Assembly: GCA_022614735.1 (NCBI GenBank)
Contig: JAKEHZ010000138.1
Span: 1-38,511, forward strand
Source of the DNA: Acidobacteriota bacterium
GTDB lineage: Bacteria; Acidobacteriota; Blastocatellia; RBC074
Length of the DNA stretch: 38,511 nucleotides
Direction: 5' to 3'
Shown: positions 1 to 9,004 of the stretch, piece by piece
Position numbering within the stretch: the first letter of the stretch is position 1
Layout: every line of letters begins with the position of its first letter
Program-made: the position numbers and the translations under genes
Notes under the pieces: model-generated
What the model saw: the letters and a program-made list of their open reading frames with translations, nothing else
Database searches by the model: none
Told to the model about the DNA's origin: nothing

Positions 1-3
1 GCA

Positions 4-141
4 GATTGCGGATTGATGTACAGCAACCTTTCCAGGTTGCTGTTGACTTGCTGATGTGACCATTGACGAAACAACAGCAACCTGGAAAGGTTGCTGTACA
101 TCAATCCGCAATCCGCAATCCGCAATCCGCAATCCGCAATC
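4..141. repeat. Perfect 42-bp inverted repeat followed by five heptamers
   Basis: Positions 4-45 are the exact reverse complement of 72-113, with a 26-nt centre. Each arm also folds on itself: ACAGCAACCT, TTCC, AGGTTGCTGT is a 10-bp hairpin, so the element can form nested hairpins. The right arm runs into five consecutive copies of the heptamer CGCAATC (107-141). It belongs to the dispersed hairpin class seen through the window. Function is unknown; a transcription terminator or a mobile hairpin are the obvious options. Confidence 0.9.
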
Positions 142-409
142 AGTAGGGTTGACTCTGCTTACTATTTTGGTTAAAAATCATGTTGCCCCCCAAGTTGAAA
201 AATTGTTAGTTGTAACAACAATTTAAGTTTGAAAAGCGCTACCAATTAAGGTAAGCTCTGTCTTTAGAAGTCGAGTCAACTCCCGGCTCATTCGAGAAGT
301 TTTAGCAATAAACCAAAAACAGTTAACCCACACAGTTAACAAAAACAGTAAACCTGGGCGGAAAAGCTCAGGTGAATAACCAAACAATTTGCTAAAGGGA
401 GGAACCATA
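142..409. other. Upstream region of the FecR-like gene, little recognisable
   Basis: This stretch of about 270 bp holds a weak sigma-70-like pair (TTGACT at 149-154, A-rich hexamer near 172) and short AACAGTTAAC-type direct repeats around 318-353. No convincing coding sequence or RNA gene was seen. Promoter assignment is tentative. Confidence 0.35.
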
Positions 410-1114
410 ATGAGTCGTAAATCAGCCCCATTTCGGAAGATGCTCACCATCGTCCTGATGCTGGCACTTGCCAGCTTCTATTCGATGACGCTGGCGCAAA
501 CCACACCGAAGGCGGCAGGTGAATTATCAGTGAGTGGCAACGTCACAATCAATGGAACATCTGCGATCTCCGGCGCAACGGTTTTCAATGACAGCCGTAT
601 CAAAACGGAGCGCAACAGTGGAGCGACGGTCAACCTCGGTAAACTCGGTCGTGTTCAGTTGGGACCGGACAGCGAAATGACCTTACGCTTTGCCACTGAC
701 ACGATCGGAGGCAACCTGACCTCCGGACGTGCAGTGATGAATGCCCCCGCTGGTGTCGGGATTTCGGTTGCCACCGCTGATGGCATTGCGACAGCGGATG
801 GTAAACTGGCTTCCGCACTGACGGTGGATGTGACCTGTGGCAACACACGAGTGGCGGCAACACGAAACGGCGCCAAGATAAACTCTGGCGGCAAAGAACA
901 GTATGTCGCCGCGGGAAGTGAAGTCGCAGTCGGTCAGGCACAGGCACCGCGTTGTGCGCGACTGTCGACGGCCAGAGAGCCAGGACTTAGTTCTGGTGCG
1001 GTCGCGGCGTTGATCATTGCCGGTGTTGGCGGTGCGGTAGCGGGTATCGTTGCCGCATCCCAGTCGGATAACGTCACGCCCAGCTCAATCGTCGTGAGCG
1101 GTTTCCGTCCGTAG
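410..1114 (+). CDS. Secreted FecR-like domain protein, function unknown
   Basis: This predicts 234 residues. ATG 410 is chosen because AAAGGGAGG (394-402) lies at good Shine-Dalgarno distance; an upstream in-frame TTG at 389 lacks this. Residues 1-29 form a signal peptide ending in TLA before Gln30. Residues about 38-90 (GNVTINGTSAISGATVF, then GRVQLGPDSEMTLRF) resemble the FecR-type beta domain found in bacterial surface and regulatory proteins. Residues about 203-223 are a Gly/Ala-rich hydrophobic segment that could anchor the C-terminus. The protein is probably exported to periplasm or envelope. It stands alone, followed by a hairpin element and the sugar cassette. No enzymatic motif was recognised; the FecR assignment is by general pattern only. 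Confidence 0.8.
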   Translation: MSRKSAPFRKMLTIVLMLALASFYSMTLAQTTPKAAGELSVSGNVTINGTSAISGATVFNDSRIKTERNSGATVNLGKLGRVQLGPDSEMTLRFATDTIGGNLTSGRAVMNAPAGVGISVATADGIATADGKLASALTVDVTCGNTRVAATRNGAKINSGGKEQYVAAGSEVAVGQAQAPRCARLSTAREPGLSSGAVAALIIAGVGGAVAGIVAASQSDNVTPSSIVVSGFRP

Positions 1115-1174
1115 GGGATAACAAAAATCTTATTCTAACTGTTCAGCCGGAATAAGAGGCTGAATAAAAACAGC

Positions 1175-1263
1175 GAGAATACGAAACAAACCAAGATAAC
1201 GAAACAGACGAAATGTCTCACCTTTTTCGTTTGTTTCGTTATTTTCGTTTGTTTCGTATTCTC
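1175..1263. repeat. Long inverted repeat, CGAAACAAACG-type arms
   Basis: A 39-nt left arm (1175-1213) pairs with 1225-1263 with only a few mismatches, around an 11-nt loop. The arms are made of GAAACAAACGAAAATAACG-type words. The same words recur at 18036-18130 and, as one arm only, at 35881-35913. It lies just upstream of the first DegT gene, so the right arm would be in or next to its leader. Confidence 0.9.
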
Positions 1264-1277
1264 TTTTCTTTATCTAA

Positions 1278-2390
1278 ATGAAAGTTCCGTTGCTCGATCT
1301 GGTCGCGCAGCATCAGACAATTCGCGACGAAGTGATGGCGGCTGTAACGCGAGTCTTCGATCGTCAGCACTTTATCCTGGGCGCTGAGGTTGAAGAATTC
1401 GAAGCCGTTATGGCTGACTACTGCACCGTCAAGCACGCTCTCGGCTGCGCTTCGGGTTCGGATGCGTTGTTGCTCGTATTGATCGCCCTCGGTGTTGGAG
1501 CCGGTGATGAAGTGATCACCACGGCTTTCTCTTTTTTCGCCACAACAAGCGCTATCACCAGGCTCGGCGCTCGGCCGGTTTATATCGACATCTCACGCGA
1601 GGATTTCAATCTCAATGTCGAATTGCTCGAACAAGCCATCACTCCACGGACTAAAGCAATAATGCCTGTGCATCTTTACGGACAATGCGCGCGAATGGAC
1701 GTCATCAATGAGGTCGCGCGCCGCCACGGGATTACGGTCGTGGAAGATGCCGCGCAAGCGATCGGCGCGGATTTTAAAGGCCGGCGCGCTGGCGCTATGG
1801 CCGATGTGGGCTGTTTCAGTTTTTTTCCGTCAAAGAACCTCGGCGGGGCGGGCGACGGGGGATTGATGACTACCAATGATGATTCACTCGCGGCGAAGTT
1901 ACGCATCCTGCGTGTCCACGGTATGGAACCAAAATACTATCACCACGTAGTTGGCCTTAATAGCCGCCTGGACGCATTGCAGGCTGCGGTGCTCAAAGTC
2001 AAATTGAAATACCTCGATCAGTGGACGGAAGCCCGCCGGAAAAATGCTGCGCGTTATGACGAGCTATTTGCCGAAGCCGGACTTGAAGAAGTCACGCCGC
2101 CGAAAGTTCATTTTGGGGTCCGGCATATCTTCCATCAATATACCATCCGCTGCGCGCGCCGAGATGAGCTGAAGGCCTATCTACAACAAGCAGGCATAGG
2201 CACAGAGATTTACTATCCTCTTCCATTGCACCTGCAGGAATGCTACGCATTTCTGGGCTACAATGATGGCGATCTCCCGGAGACCGAGAAGGCAGCTCGA
2301 GAGTGTTTGTCATTACCGATTTATGCGGAGTTGACTGCAGAACAACAGGCATACGTTGTCGAAAAAATCATGCATTTTTACCTGGGATGA
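1278..2390 (+). CDS. DegT/DnrJ/EryC1/StrS-family aminotransferase
   Basis: A PLP-dependent nucleotide-sugar aminotransferase of 370 residues, full length for the family. Visible hallmarks are the N-terminal VPLLDLVAQH, the GCASGSDALLL cofactor-phosphate region, VVEDAAQAIGA with the Asp that contacts the PLP ring nitrogen, and SFFPSKNLGGAGDGG with the probable Schiff-base Lys. Such enzymes convert keto-sugars to amino-sugars for surface polysaccharides, glycans or antibiotics; the substrate cannot be read from sequence. It is the first gene of a tight cassette: its stop is followed 4 nt later by the epimerase gene, and a second DegT gene follows that. No clear Shine-Dalgarno precedes ATG 1278; the upstream hairpin arm ends only 14 nt before it. 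Confidence 0.93.
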   Translation: MKVPLLDLVAQHQTIRDEVMAAVTRVFDRQHFILGAEVEEFEAVMADYCTVKHALGCASGSDALLLVLIALGVGAGDEVITTAFSFFATTSAITRLGARPVYIDISREDFNLNVELLEQAITPRTKAIMPVHLYGQCARMDVINEVARRHGITVVEDAAQAIGADFKGRRAGAMADVGCFSFFPSKNLGGAGDGGLMTTNDDSLAAKLRILRVHGMEPKYYHHVVGLNSRLDALQAAVLKVKLKYLDQWTEARRKNAARYDELFAEAGLEEVTPPKVHFGVRHIFHQYTIRCARRDELKAYLQQAGIGTEIYYPLPLHLQECYAFLGYNDGDLPETEKAARECLSLPIYAELTAEQQAYVVEKIMHFYLG

Positions 2391-2394
2391 GATT

Positions 2395-3384
2395 ATGGAG
2401 CTGGGTAGGGTGTTTGCCGATCGCCGTGTATTGATTACCGGCGCACTGGGTTTCATCGGCTCGAATCTGACACAACGTCTGGTTGAAATGGGCGCAAAGG
2501 TGTCGCTCGTTGACAGTCTGATTGCCGAATACGGCGGTAATCTCTGCAACGTCGAGGGTTTCGAAGAGTGCGTGCAGATCAATATCTCCGACGTCCGCGA
2601 CGCGCATAGTATGCGTTACCTGGTTCAGGGCCAGGATTATCTTTTCAATCTCGCAGGACAGACGAGTCATATGGATTCGATGCAAGATCCGGAGACAGAT
2701 CTCGAAATCAATTGCCGCGCACAGCTGTCGATCCTCGAAGCCTGCCGTAAATACAATCCATCGGTCAAAATCGTTTTCGCCAGCACGCGGCAGATCTATG
2801 GGAAACCGGATTACCTTCCCGTCGATGAAAAGCATTTGCTGCGCCCGGTTGATGTCAACGGCATAAACAAGATGGCGGGCGAGTGGTATCACATCCTCTA
2901 CAACAATGTTTATGGAATCCGCGCGTGCGCCTTGCGGTTGACCAACACCTTCGGCCCGAGGATGCGCGTGAAGGATGCGCGGCAGACTTTCCTCGGCCTT
3001 TGGATCCGTTCGATTATCCTGGGCGAACCATTCGAAGTTTGGGGAGGCGATCAGTTGCGCGATTTCACTTACGTTGATGATGCGGTGGATGCGTTTCTAC
3101 TCGCCGCGGCAGAGGATGCCGCTAACGGCGAAGTCTTCAATCTGGGGGGAGAGCAGATCATCAGTTTGAAAGATCTTGCCGATCTGGTCATCGCCGTAAA
3201 TGGCGGAGGCAGATATGCTATGTGTGAATTTCCTGCAGACCGCAAGCGGATAGATATTGGAGATTATTACGCAGACTACAGCCACATTCGCAAAGTTCTC
3301 GCTTGGGAGCCGAAGACCTCCTTGTGTGAAGGCTTGAGCCGCACGCTGGCCTTTTATCGTGAAAACTTGCCGAAGTATCTCTGA
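2395..3384 (+). CDS. NAD-dependent epimerase/dehydratase (extended SDR), nucleotide-sugar type
   Basis: Predicted 329 residues from ATG 2395, four bases after the DegT stop; a TTG at 2356 would extend into the preceding gene and is disfavoured. An N-terminal Rossmann fold is shown by GALGFIGSNL. NLAGQTSHMDSM, FASTRQIYGK, the C-terminal LRLTNTFGPRM and RDFTYVDDAVDAFLLA are typical of sugar-nucleotide epimerases and 4,6-dehydratases. At the position of the usual YxxxK catalytic pair the sequence reads NGINK, so the Lys is present while the Tyr position is Asn; this may define a subfamily or alter chemistry. Sandwiched between two DegT aminotransferases, it probably supplies the keto-sugar that one of them aminates. 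Exact reaction unknown. Confidence 0.9.
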   Translation: MELGRVFADRRVLITGALGFIGSNLTQRLVEMGAKVSLVDSLIAEYGGNLCNVEGFEECVQINISDVRDAHSMRYLVQGQDYLFNLAGQTSHMDSMQDPETDLEINCRAQLSILEACRKYNPSVKIVFASTRQIYGKPDYLPVDEKHLLRPVDVNGINKMAGEWYHILYNNVYGIRACALRLTNTFGPRMRVKDARQTFLGLWIRSIILGEPFEVWGGDQLRDFTYVDDAVDAFLLAAAEDAANGEVFNLGGEQIISLKDLADLVIAVNGGGRYAMCEFPADRKRIDIGDYYADYSHIRKVLAWEPKTSLCEGLSRTLAFYRENLPKYL

Positions 3385-3385
3385 T

Positions 3386-4507
3386 ATGCCCGATCCAATA
3401 GCGCAATCCGATCCCGGAGCCAGTTACTACGCGCATCGCGAGGAGATCGATGAGGCGGTCTCTCGGGTGTTGGAGAGCGGTTGGTACCTTCTTGGTAAAG
3501 AGCTGAAGGCGTTCGAACAAGAGTTCGCGAGCTACCTGGGTGCAAAGCACTGTATTGGAGTTGCGAGTGGCACGGATGCGCTCGTCATCGCAATGCGAGC
3601 TTGCGGATTGGGCGCAGGCGACGTCGTAATCACTGTCTCACACACAGCCGTGGCGACAGTCGCCGCGATCGAGCTCGCCGGGGCCATCCCTCTGCTGGTT
3701 GATATTGATCCGGCCACGTTCACGATTGATCCCGAGTCAATTGAAGATGCATTGATGACCTATCGGGGCGAGGGCAGGATCAAAGCGATTATTCCGGTTC
3801 ATCTCTACGGGCATCCAGCCAATGTACAGGCGATTGTGGAAATCTGCCGGCGCCATGGTCTGAAGGTGATCGAAGACTGCGCGCAATCTAACGGCGCGAT
3901 GGCTGGCGGGCAGAAGGTCGGGACTTTCGGCGATATCGGTGCCTTCAGTTTCTATCCGACCAAGAATTTGGGAGCTATGGGTGATGGTGGGGCCGTCATT
4001 ACCCCTCACGTTGAATTGGCCGAGCGTGCGCGTATGCTGCGCGAATACGGCTGGCAGGAGCGTTATGTGAGCAGCGTCGCGGGGATGAATTCGCGACTGG
4101 ATGAAATCCAAGCCGCGATTCTGCGCGTAAAATTGAAGTGGCTGGATATAGAAAATGCGAGAAGGCGGCAAATCGCCCGAGCCTATGATGAAAATCTCGT
4201 AGTAACTTCTTTGACCTTGCCGCAGCAAAGAGGAGATGTTTCACACGTTTATCACCAGTATGTCATACGCTGCGGAAGACGCGATGATCTACGATCGTTC
4301 CTGCAATCACGCGCGATAGGCACTCTGGTTCATTATCCGGTTCCAATACATTTGCAGCCTGCTTATCTTGATCGTATCGCAATTACTCGCAACCGGCTGC
4401 CGGTTACAGAAGTGGCGGCGCGCCAGGTTCTGAGTTTGCCGATGCATCCGCATTTGACCGATGGAGAGATCGAGCGCGTATGTGAAGCGATCAAAAAATG
4501 GTCGTGA
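3386..4507 (+). CDS. Second DegT/DnrJ/EryC1/StrS-family aminotransferase
   Basis: Predicted 373 residues from ATG 3386, one base after the epimerase stop, implying translational coupling. Motifs match the family: GVASGTDALVIAM, VIEDCAQSNGA with the PLP-contact Asp, and FSFYPTKNLGAMGDGG with the Schiff-base Lys. It is clearly homologous to the 1278-2390 protein but well diverged, with different N-terminus and C-terminal half, so the two probably act on different sugars or steps and are not a recent duplication. The three genes together look like a complete small module for an amino-sugar nucleotide; no glycosyltransferase or flippase is present in the window. Confidence 0.92.
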   Translation: MPDPIAQSDPGASYYAHREEIDEAVSRVLESGWYLLGKELKAFEQEFASYLGAKHCIGVASGTDALVIAMRACGLGAGDVVITVSHTAVATVAAIELAGAIPLLVDIDPATFTIDPESIEDALMTYRGEGRIKAIIPVHLYGHPANVQAIVEICRRHGLKVIEDCAQSNGAMAGGQKVGTFGDIGAFSFYPTKNLGAMGDGGAVITPHVELAERARMLREYGWQERYVSSVAGMNSRLDEIQAAILRVKLKWLDIENARRRQIARAYDENLVVTSLTLPQQRGDVSHVYHQYVIRCGRRDDLRSFLQSRAIGTLVHYPVPIHLQPAYLDRIAITRNRLPVTEVAARQVLSLPMHPHLTDGEIERVCEAIKKWS

Positions 4508-4522
4508 TCGACTGCGAGAGGC

Positions 4523-4531
4523 TGCTATACT
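4523..4531 (+). promoter_or_regulatory. Extended -10 promoter element upstream of hemB
   Basis: TGCTATACT matches an extended -10 (TGnTATAAT) with one mismatch, 45 bp before the hemB ATG. No good -35 is seen. A closely similar GGCTGCTATAAT stands before the PBP1A gene (20303-20314), which suggests a common promoter style. Confidence 0.4.
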
Positions 4532-4576
4532 GCCACCGACCCCTCTGATACTGTAAGAAAGAGAGGAAAATTAAAA

Positions 4577-5545
<969 letters not shown>

Positions 5546-5584
5546 TTACTTCGTCCGCGAAACAAGGGCACTCTACCAGGCTGA

Positions 5585-5678
5585 AGAGAAAACGGAACAA
5601 ACGGATATAACGGAACAAACGGAAAAATCCCAGAGAATTTCCGTTTGTTCCGTTATATCCGTTTGTTCCGTTTTCTCT
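5585..5678. repeat. Perfect 41-bp inverted repeat, CGGAACAAACGG arms
   Basis: Positions 5585-5625 are the exact reverse complement of 5638-5678 with a 12-nt loop. Arms are made of 9-bp words (AACAAACGG, ATATAACGG, AACAAACGG). It lies after hemB and 44 bp before the next start. It is a G-variant of the CGAAACAAACG family; another copy begins at the right window edge (38484). Confidence 0.93.
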
Positions 5679-5722
5679 TACTCGATTCATAATTCACGCC
5701 CCACGATTTAAGGGAGAAGGAG

Positions 5723-8404
5723 ATGATGTATCAAGACAGTCGCGTGAAATTGTTACTTGGGTTGGTCCTGGTGCTGGTGAGTATAACAACTGCCAACAGT
5801 CGTTCGAGAGATGTAGCTCAGCTGCAGTGGAGGCAGACCTCAGGACCTGAAGGCGGCCGTATCAATGCATTTCTGAGTGATGAGATCAACTTGTATGCAG
5901 GAACCTATCGAGGCGGCGTCTATCGCTCGAACAATAATGGAGAGAGCTGGACAGCAGCTAATGCGGGCCTAGCCGATCAAAGTGTATTTTCGCTCGCCAT
6001 GATCGGCACAAATCTCTTCGCCGGCACAAATTCAGGTGTCTATCGCTCGACCAACAACGCAGGAAACTGGACGGCGGTCAACGAGGGTCTACCCACATCT
6101 TTTCCAGATATTAATTCGCTTGCAGTGATCGGAACAAATCTTTTCGCCGCCCATTTTTCGGGAGTCTTTCGATCGACCAACAATGGGGAGAGTTGGGCGA
6201 TGGCCAGTACTGGTTTAATGGCCAGATCGATTAGATCGCTTGCGGTAAGCGGAACAAACCTTTTTGCAGGAACACAGCTCGGCGGCGTCTTCCGTTCAAC
6301 CAACAATGGTGAGAGCTGGACGCCAGTCAATATGGGGCTGCCGCCGAATAAAGAGATTTCTGCTCTCTTCGCCAGTGGGACAAATATCTATGCAGGTGTA
6401 GGCGGGTTTTTAGAGGATGGCGCCGTCTATCGCTCGACCGATCAGGGGCAAAGTTGGACATTAGTCGGCAGCGTGTTCCCAAAAGAAAGAGTCGCTTCAC
6501 TGGCGGTGAGTGGGACAAGCCTCCTTGCCGGAACATTTGGCGGTGGAGTCTTTCGTTTGGCAGAAAATGGAGAGAGTTGGGTAGAGTCCAATAGCGGCTT
6601 GAGACACGGAGTTGTTTTTGCTCTGGCAGTGAAAGAGACAGACATCTTTGCAGGGACACAGGGTGGTGTTTTTCGATCAAACGATATTTCGAGAAACTGG
6701 ATAGAGGCCGATCTGGGTTTGAAGAGCACAAGCGTTTGTTCACTGGCTGCTAACGGGACAGGAGTATTTGCTGCGACGAATGAAACAGTTTTGGTACTTG
6801 CCGTATTCGGCTCTCCCAAGGCAAATGAGAAGATGACCATCAAACAACGGAATTCGCCGGGGGAATTGCCGATGATCGTTAGCACCATCGCCAGCCCCGA
6901 CCGCATCTTCCGCTCGAACAATCGGGGAGGAAGCTGGACGCCATTCAGCTCCGGCCTGCCTAGAGAAGAAATATCTTCACTGGCAGTGAGCGGGACGAAC
7001 CTCTTTGCGGGAACTGAGGGCGGCGGTATCTTGCGCTCGGCCGACAATGGAGAGAGCTGGACACCGGTCAATGCCGGCTTGCCGTTGAACGCGGAGATTT
7101 CTACACTCCTTGCAAGCGGAACGCGCCTCTTCGCGGGAGTTGGTGGGTTCCTGGACATCGGTGCAGTCTATCGTTCTTCCAATCAGGGAGAGAGCTGGAC
7201 AGCAGTCGGCAGCGGGTTACCTCAAGCGAGAGTAACTTCACTGGTGGTAAGCGGGACGAGCCTCTTCGCTGGAACCTTAGGCAAAGGGATTTTTCGCTTG
7301 ACCAACAATGATGAGATTTGGAGAGCAGTCAATGGCGGGTTGCCAATATTCGCTGCCATTTCTTCACTGGTCGTGAACGGGACGAACATTTTTGCCGGAA
7401 CCTCCTTAGACGGCGTTTTTCGATCGACCGACAATGGAGAGAGCTGGACACCGGTCAATGCTGGCTTAACCAGCCCGGTGATCAATGCTTTCGTATTGAG
7501 TGGGACGAACCTCTACGTGGGTACTGCGACCGGCGTCTTTCGCTCGATCAATCAGGGTGAAAGCTGGGAGGCGGTCAACGCGGAATTAACGAATAAAAAT
7601 ATTTGTTCGCTGGTGATGAGCGGCCCAAACTTATTTGCCGGGACAGAGGGCGGTGGCGCCTATATGAGTGATCCCATCGCAGGCACCGTTTCGAGTGTCT
7701 CGGCTGCCAGCTTTGAAGGAGCGGAGCTGGCGAGTGAATCGATCGCCGCCGCTTTCGGCGCTGGACTAGGCACAACCACGGCAACGGCATTCACAACCCC
7801 GTTGCCAACTACACTGGCTGGGACGCAAGTCATGGTGCGGGATAGCCTGGGGACAGAACAGCCTGCTTCGCTCTTCTTTGTCTCGCCGTCTCAAGTCAAT
7901 TACCAGGTTCCGACGGGTCTCGTAAACGGTGTTGCCTCGGTTAGCATGACGAGCGGAGATGGAAAAGTATCACTTGGACCCATAAGTCTGGCAACAGTTG
8001 CGCCCGGATTGTTCACGGCCAATGCCAATGGGCTTGGAGTGGCAGCCGCCCTCGTGTTTCGCATCAAAGCCGATGGCTCACAGGGCTACGAGCCTGTGGC
8101 CCGATTCGACGCAGGGGAGAACAAATTTGTGGCCGTACCCATCAACCTTGGACCTGACGGCGATCAGGTCTTTTTGACTCTCTACGGAACCGGATTTCGG
8201 TTCCGCAGCGATATTTCTGCGGTCAAGGCCAAGATCGGAGGCATAGATGCGCCTGTGATCTATGCCGGGGCGCAAGGTGATTTCGTCGCGCTCGATCAGA
8301 TCAATCTGCAGCTGCCGCGGAGTTTGGCTGAACGCGGGGGGGTAGTTATTGAAATAACCGTCGATGGGAAACGCACTAACGCAGTTAGCGTGAGTATACA
8401 GTAG
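5723..8404 (+). CDS. Secreted double beta-propeller (Asp-box) protein with TIGR03437-like C-terminal domain
   Basis: Predicted 893 residues. A signal peptide covers about residues 1-27. Thirteen Asp-box repeats of the form RSTNNGESWTPVN follow, seven at about residues 68-350 and six plus a degenerate one at about 395-640; they are separated by an unlike linker of roughly 45 residues. The pattern fits BNR/sialidase/YCF48-like propeller blades; catalytic sialidase residues were not recognised. Residues about 655-893 resemble the acidobacterial TIGR03437 domain (PSQVNYQVP, then VAPGLFTANANG and a final VEITVDG-like strand). The second block repeats the first closely, including a GVGGFLxxGAVYR insertion, so internal duplication is evident. 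ATG 5723 follows GGGAGAAGGAG. Likely an exported binding or adhesion protein; ligand unknown. An alternative start is the adjacent ATG 5726. Confidence 0.88.
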   Translation: MMYQDSRVKLLLGLVLVLVSITTANSRSRDVAQLQWRQTSGPEGGRINAFLSDEINLYAGTYRGGVYRSNNNGESWTAANAGLADQSVFSLAMIGTNLFAGTNSGVYRSTNNAGNWTAVNEGLPTSFPDINSLAVIGTNLFAAHFSGVFRSTNNGESWAMASTGLMARSIRSLAVSGTNLFAGTQLGGVFRSTNNGESWTPVNMGLPPNKEISALFASGTNIYAGVGGFLEDGAVYRSTDQGQSWTLVGSVFPKERVASLAVSGTSLLAGTFGGGVFRLAENGESWVESNSGLRHGVVFALAVKETDIFAGTQGGVFRSNDISRNWIEADLGLKSTSVCSLAANGTGVFAATNETVLVLAVFGSPKANEKMTIKQRNSPGELPMIVSTIASPDRIFRSNNRGGSWTPFSSGLPREEISSLAVSGTNLFAGTEGGGILRSADNGESWTPVNAGLPLNAEISTLLASGTRLFAGVGGFLDIGAVYRSSNQGESWTAVGSGLPQARVTSLVVSGTSLFAGTLGKGIFRLTNNDEIWRAVNGGLPIFAAISSLVVNGTNIFAGTSLDGVFRSTDNGESWTPVNAGLTSPVINAFVLSGTNLYVGTATGVFRSINQGESWEAVNAELTNKNICSLVMSGPNLFAGTEGGGAYMSDPIAGTVSSVSAASFEGAELASESIAAAFGAGLGTTTATAFTTPLPTTLAGTQVMVRDSLGTEQPASLFFVSPSQVNYQVPTGLVNGVASVSMTSGDGKVSLGPISLATVAPGLFTANANGLGVAAALVFRIKADGSQGYEPVARFDAGENKFVAVPINLGPDGDQVFLTLYGTGFRFRSDISAVKAKIGGIDAPVIYAGAQGDFVALDQINLQLPRSLAERGGVVIEITVDGKRTNAVSVSIQ

Positions 8405-9004
8405 CCATCGAGTTGCTCAGTCTGCGTCATCCTAGACGACAAATTTTCTTCATTCCCGGAGCTCATTGCGCCGATAAGATGTTCGTACTCTATCGCATCG
8501 ATGGCTTTGCCCGTCGCAGAGATGATCAGCAAAGAGGGCATTCAGCGGGCTTTTTCTTGCCGGAAGTCGACTGGCTGGCAGGCCAGCAAAATCTGGAGTT
8601 GGGGAATCAACTCAATCGTCGGCTATTAGGACCGCAAAAATCTTTGCAGAGTGAGTTGAGAGTTGCCGGATCGAGCGTCTGGGGATCATCAGAGTCAACC
8701 GCGAACCGTCGGGGCGCTCCAACTGAATGCGGTAACCGTTTAAGCTTTGTGGCGCTGAGGATTCGATCTCTGGTAATGCGACTTCGGTCGGGAGCTTGTA
8801 GAAAGCAGCTGACGGCTGATTCCGAGCGCGCGCAGGCTTTTTAGTCTCGGGCCTTATCGGAGGCAGAATCGAAAATTGAAGCGGGCACTCTCACGCCGCG
8901 TCATACGAATGTACACAGTGATCTGAAAGAGATGTTGCAGAGCGCTTCAGATGTAGTCGTCTGCTCTAAAATTTTGACTCGCATTCTCACCATGCGAACT
9001 TTGA
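8405..9004. other. 600-bp region without an intact gene
   Basis: Between the propeller gene and the minus-strand unknown protein. The middle holds the decayed IS66-like remnant described separately. Open frames here (for example 8413-8844 on the plus strand) have no recognisable family pattern and no ribosome-binding site, and are not called. Confidence 0.6.
8542..8890 (-). pseudogene. Decayed IS66-type accessory genes (tnpA-like C-terminus and tnpB-like N-terminus)
   Basis: On the minus strand an open frame from 8890 to 8612 contains FYKLPTEVALPEI and GYRIQLERPDGSRLTL, then continues only in a shifted frame as DDPQTLDPATLNSLCKDF. This pattern resembles the C-terminus of the small IS66 accessory protein TnpA/OrfA. 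Directly downstream, a frame from TTG 8610 reads LIPQLQILLACQPVDFRQ and stops at 8542; this resembles the N-terminus of IS66 TnpB (typically ending in PVDFRKG). Order and spacing fit an IS66 element that has lost its ends, its tnpC and its reading frames. Recognition is from memory of family patterns. Confidence 0.42.

Noticed and set aside
3386..4507. Recent duplication of the first DegT gene
   Set aside because: Motifs are shared but the N-terminus, C-terminal half and many core residues differ, so the copies are old paralogues.
8413..8844. A 143-codon plus-strand open frame after the propeller gene
   Set aside because: No ribosome-binding site and no family pattern; the opposite strand carries the IS66-like remnant, which explains the region better.
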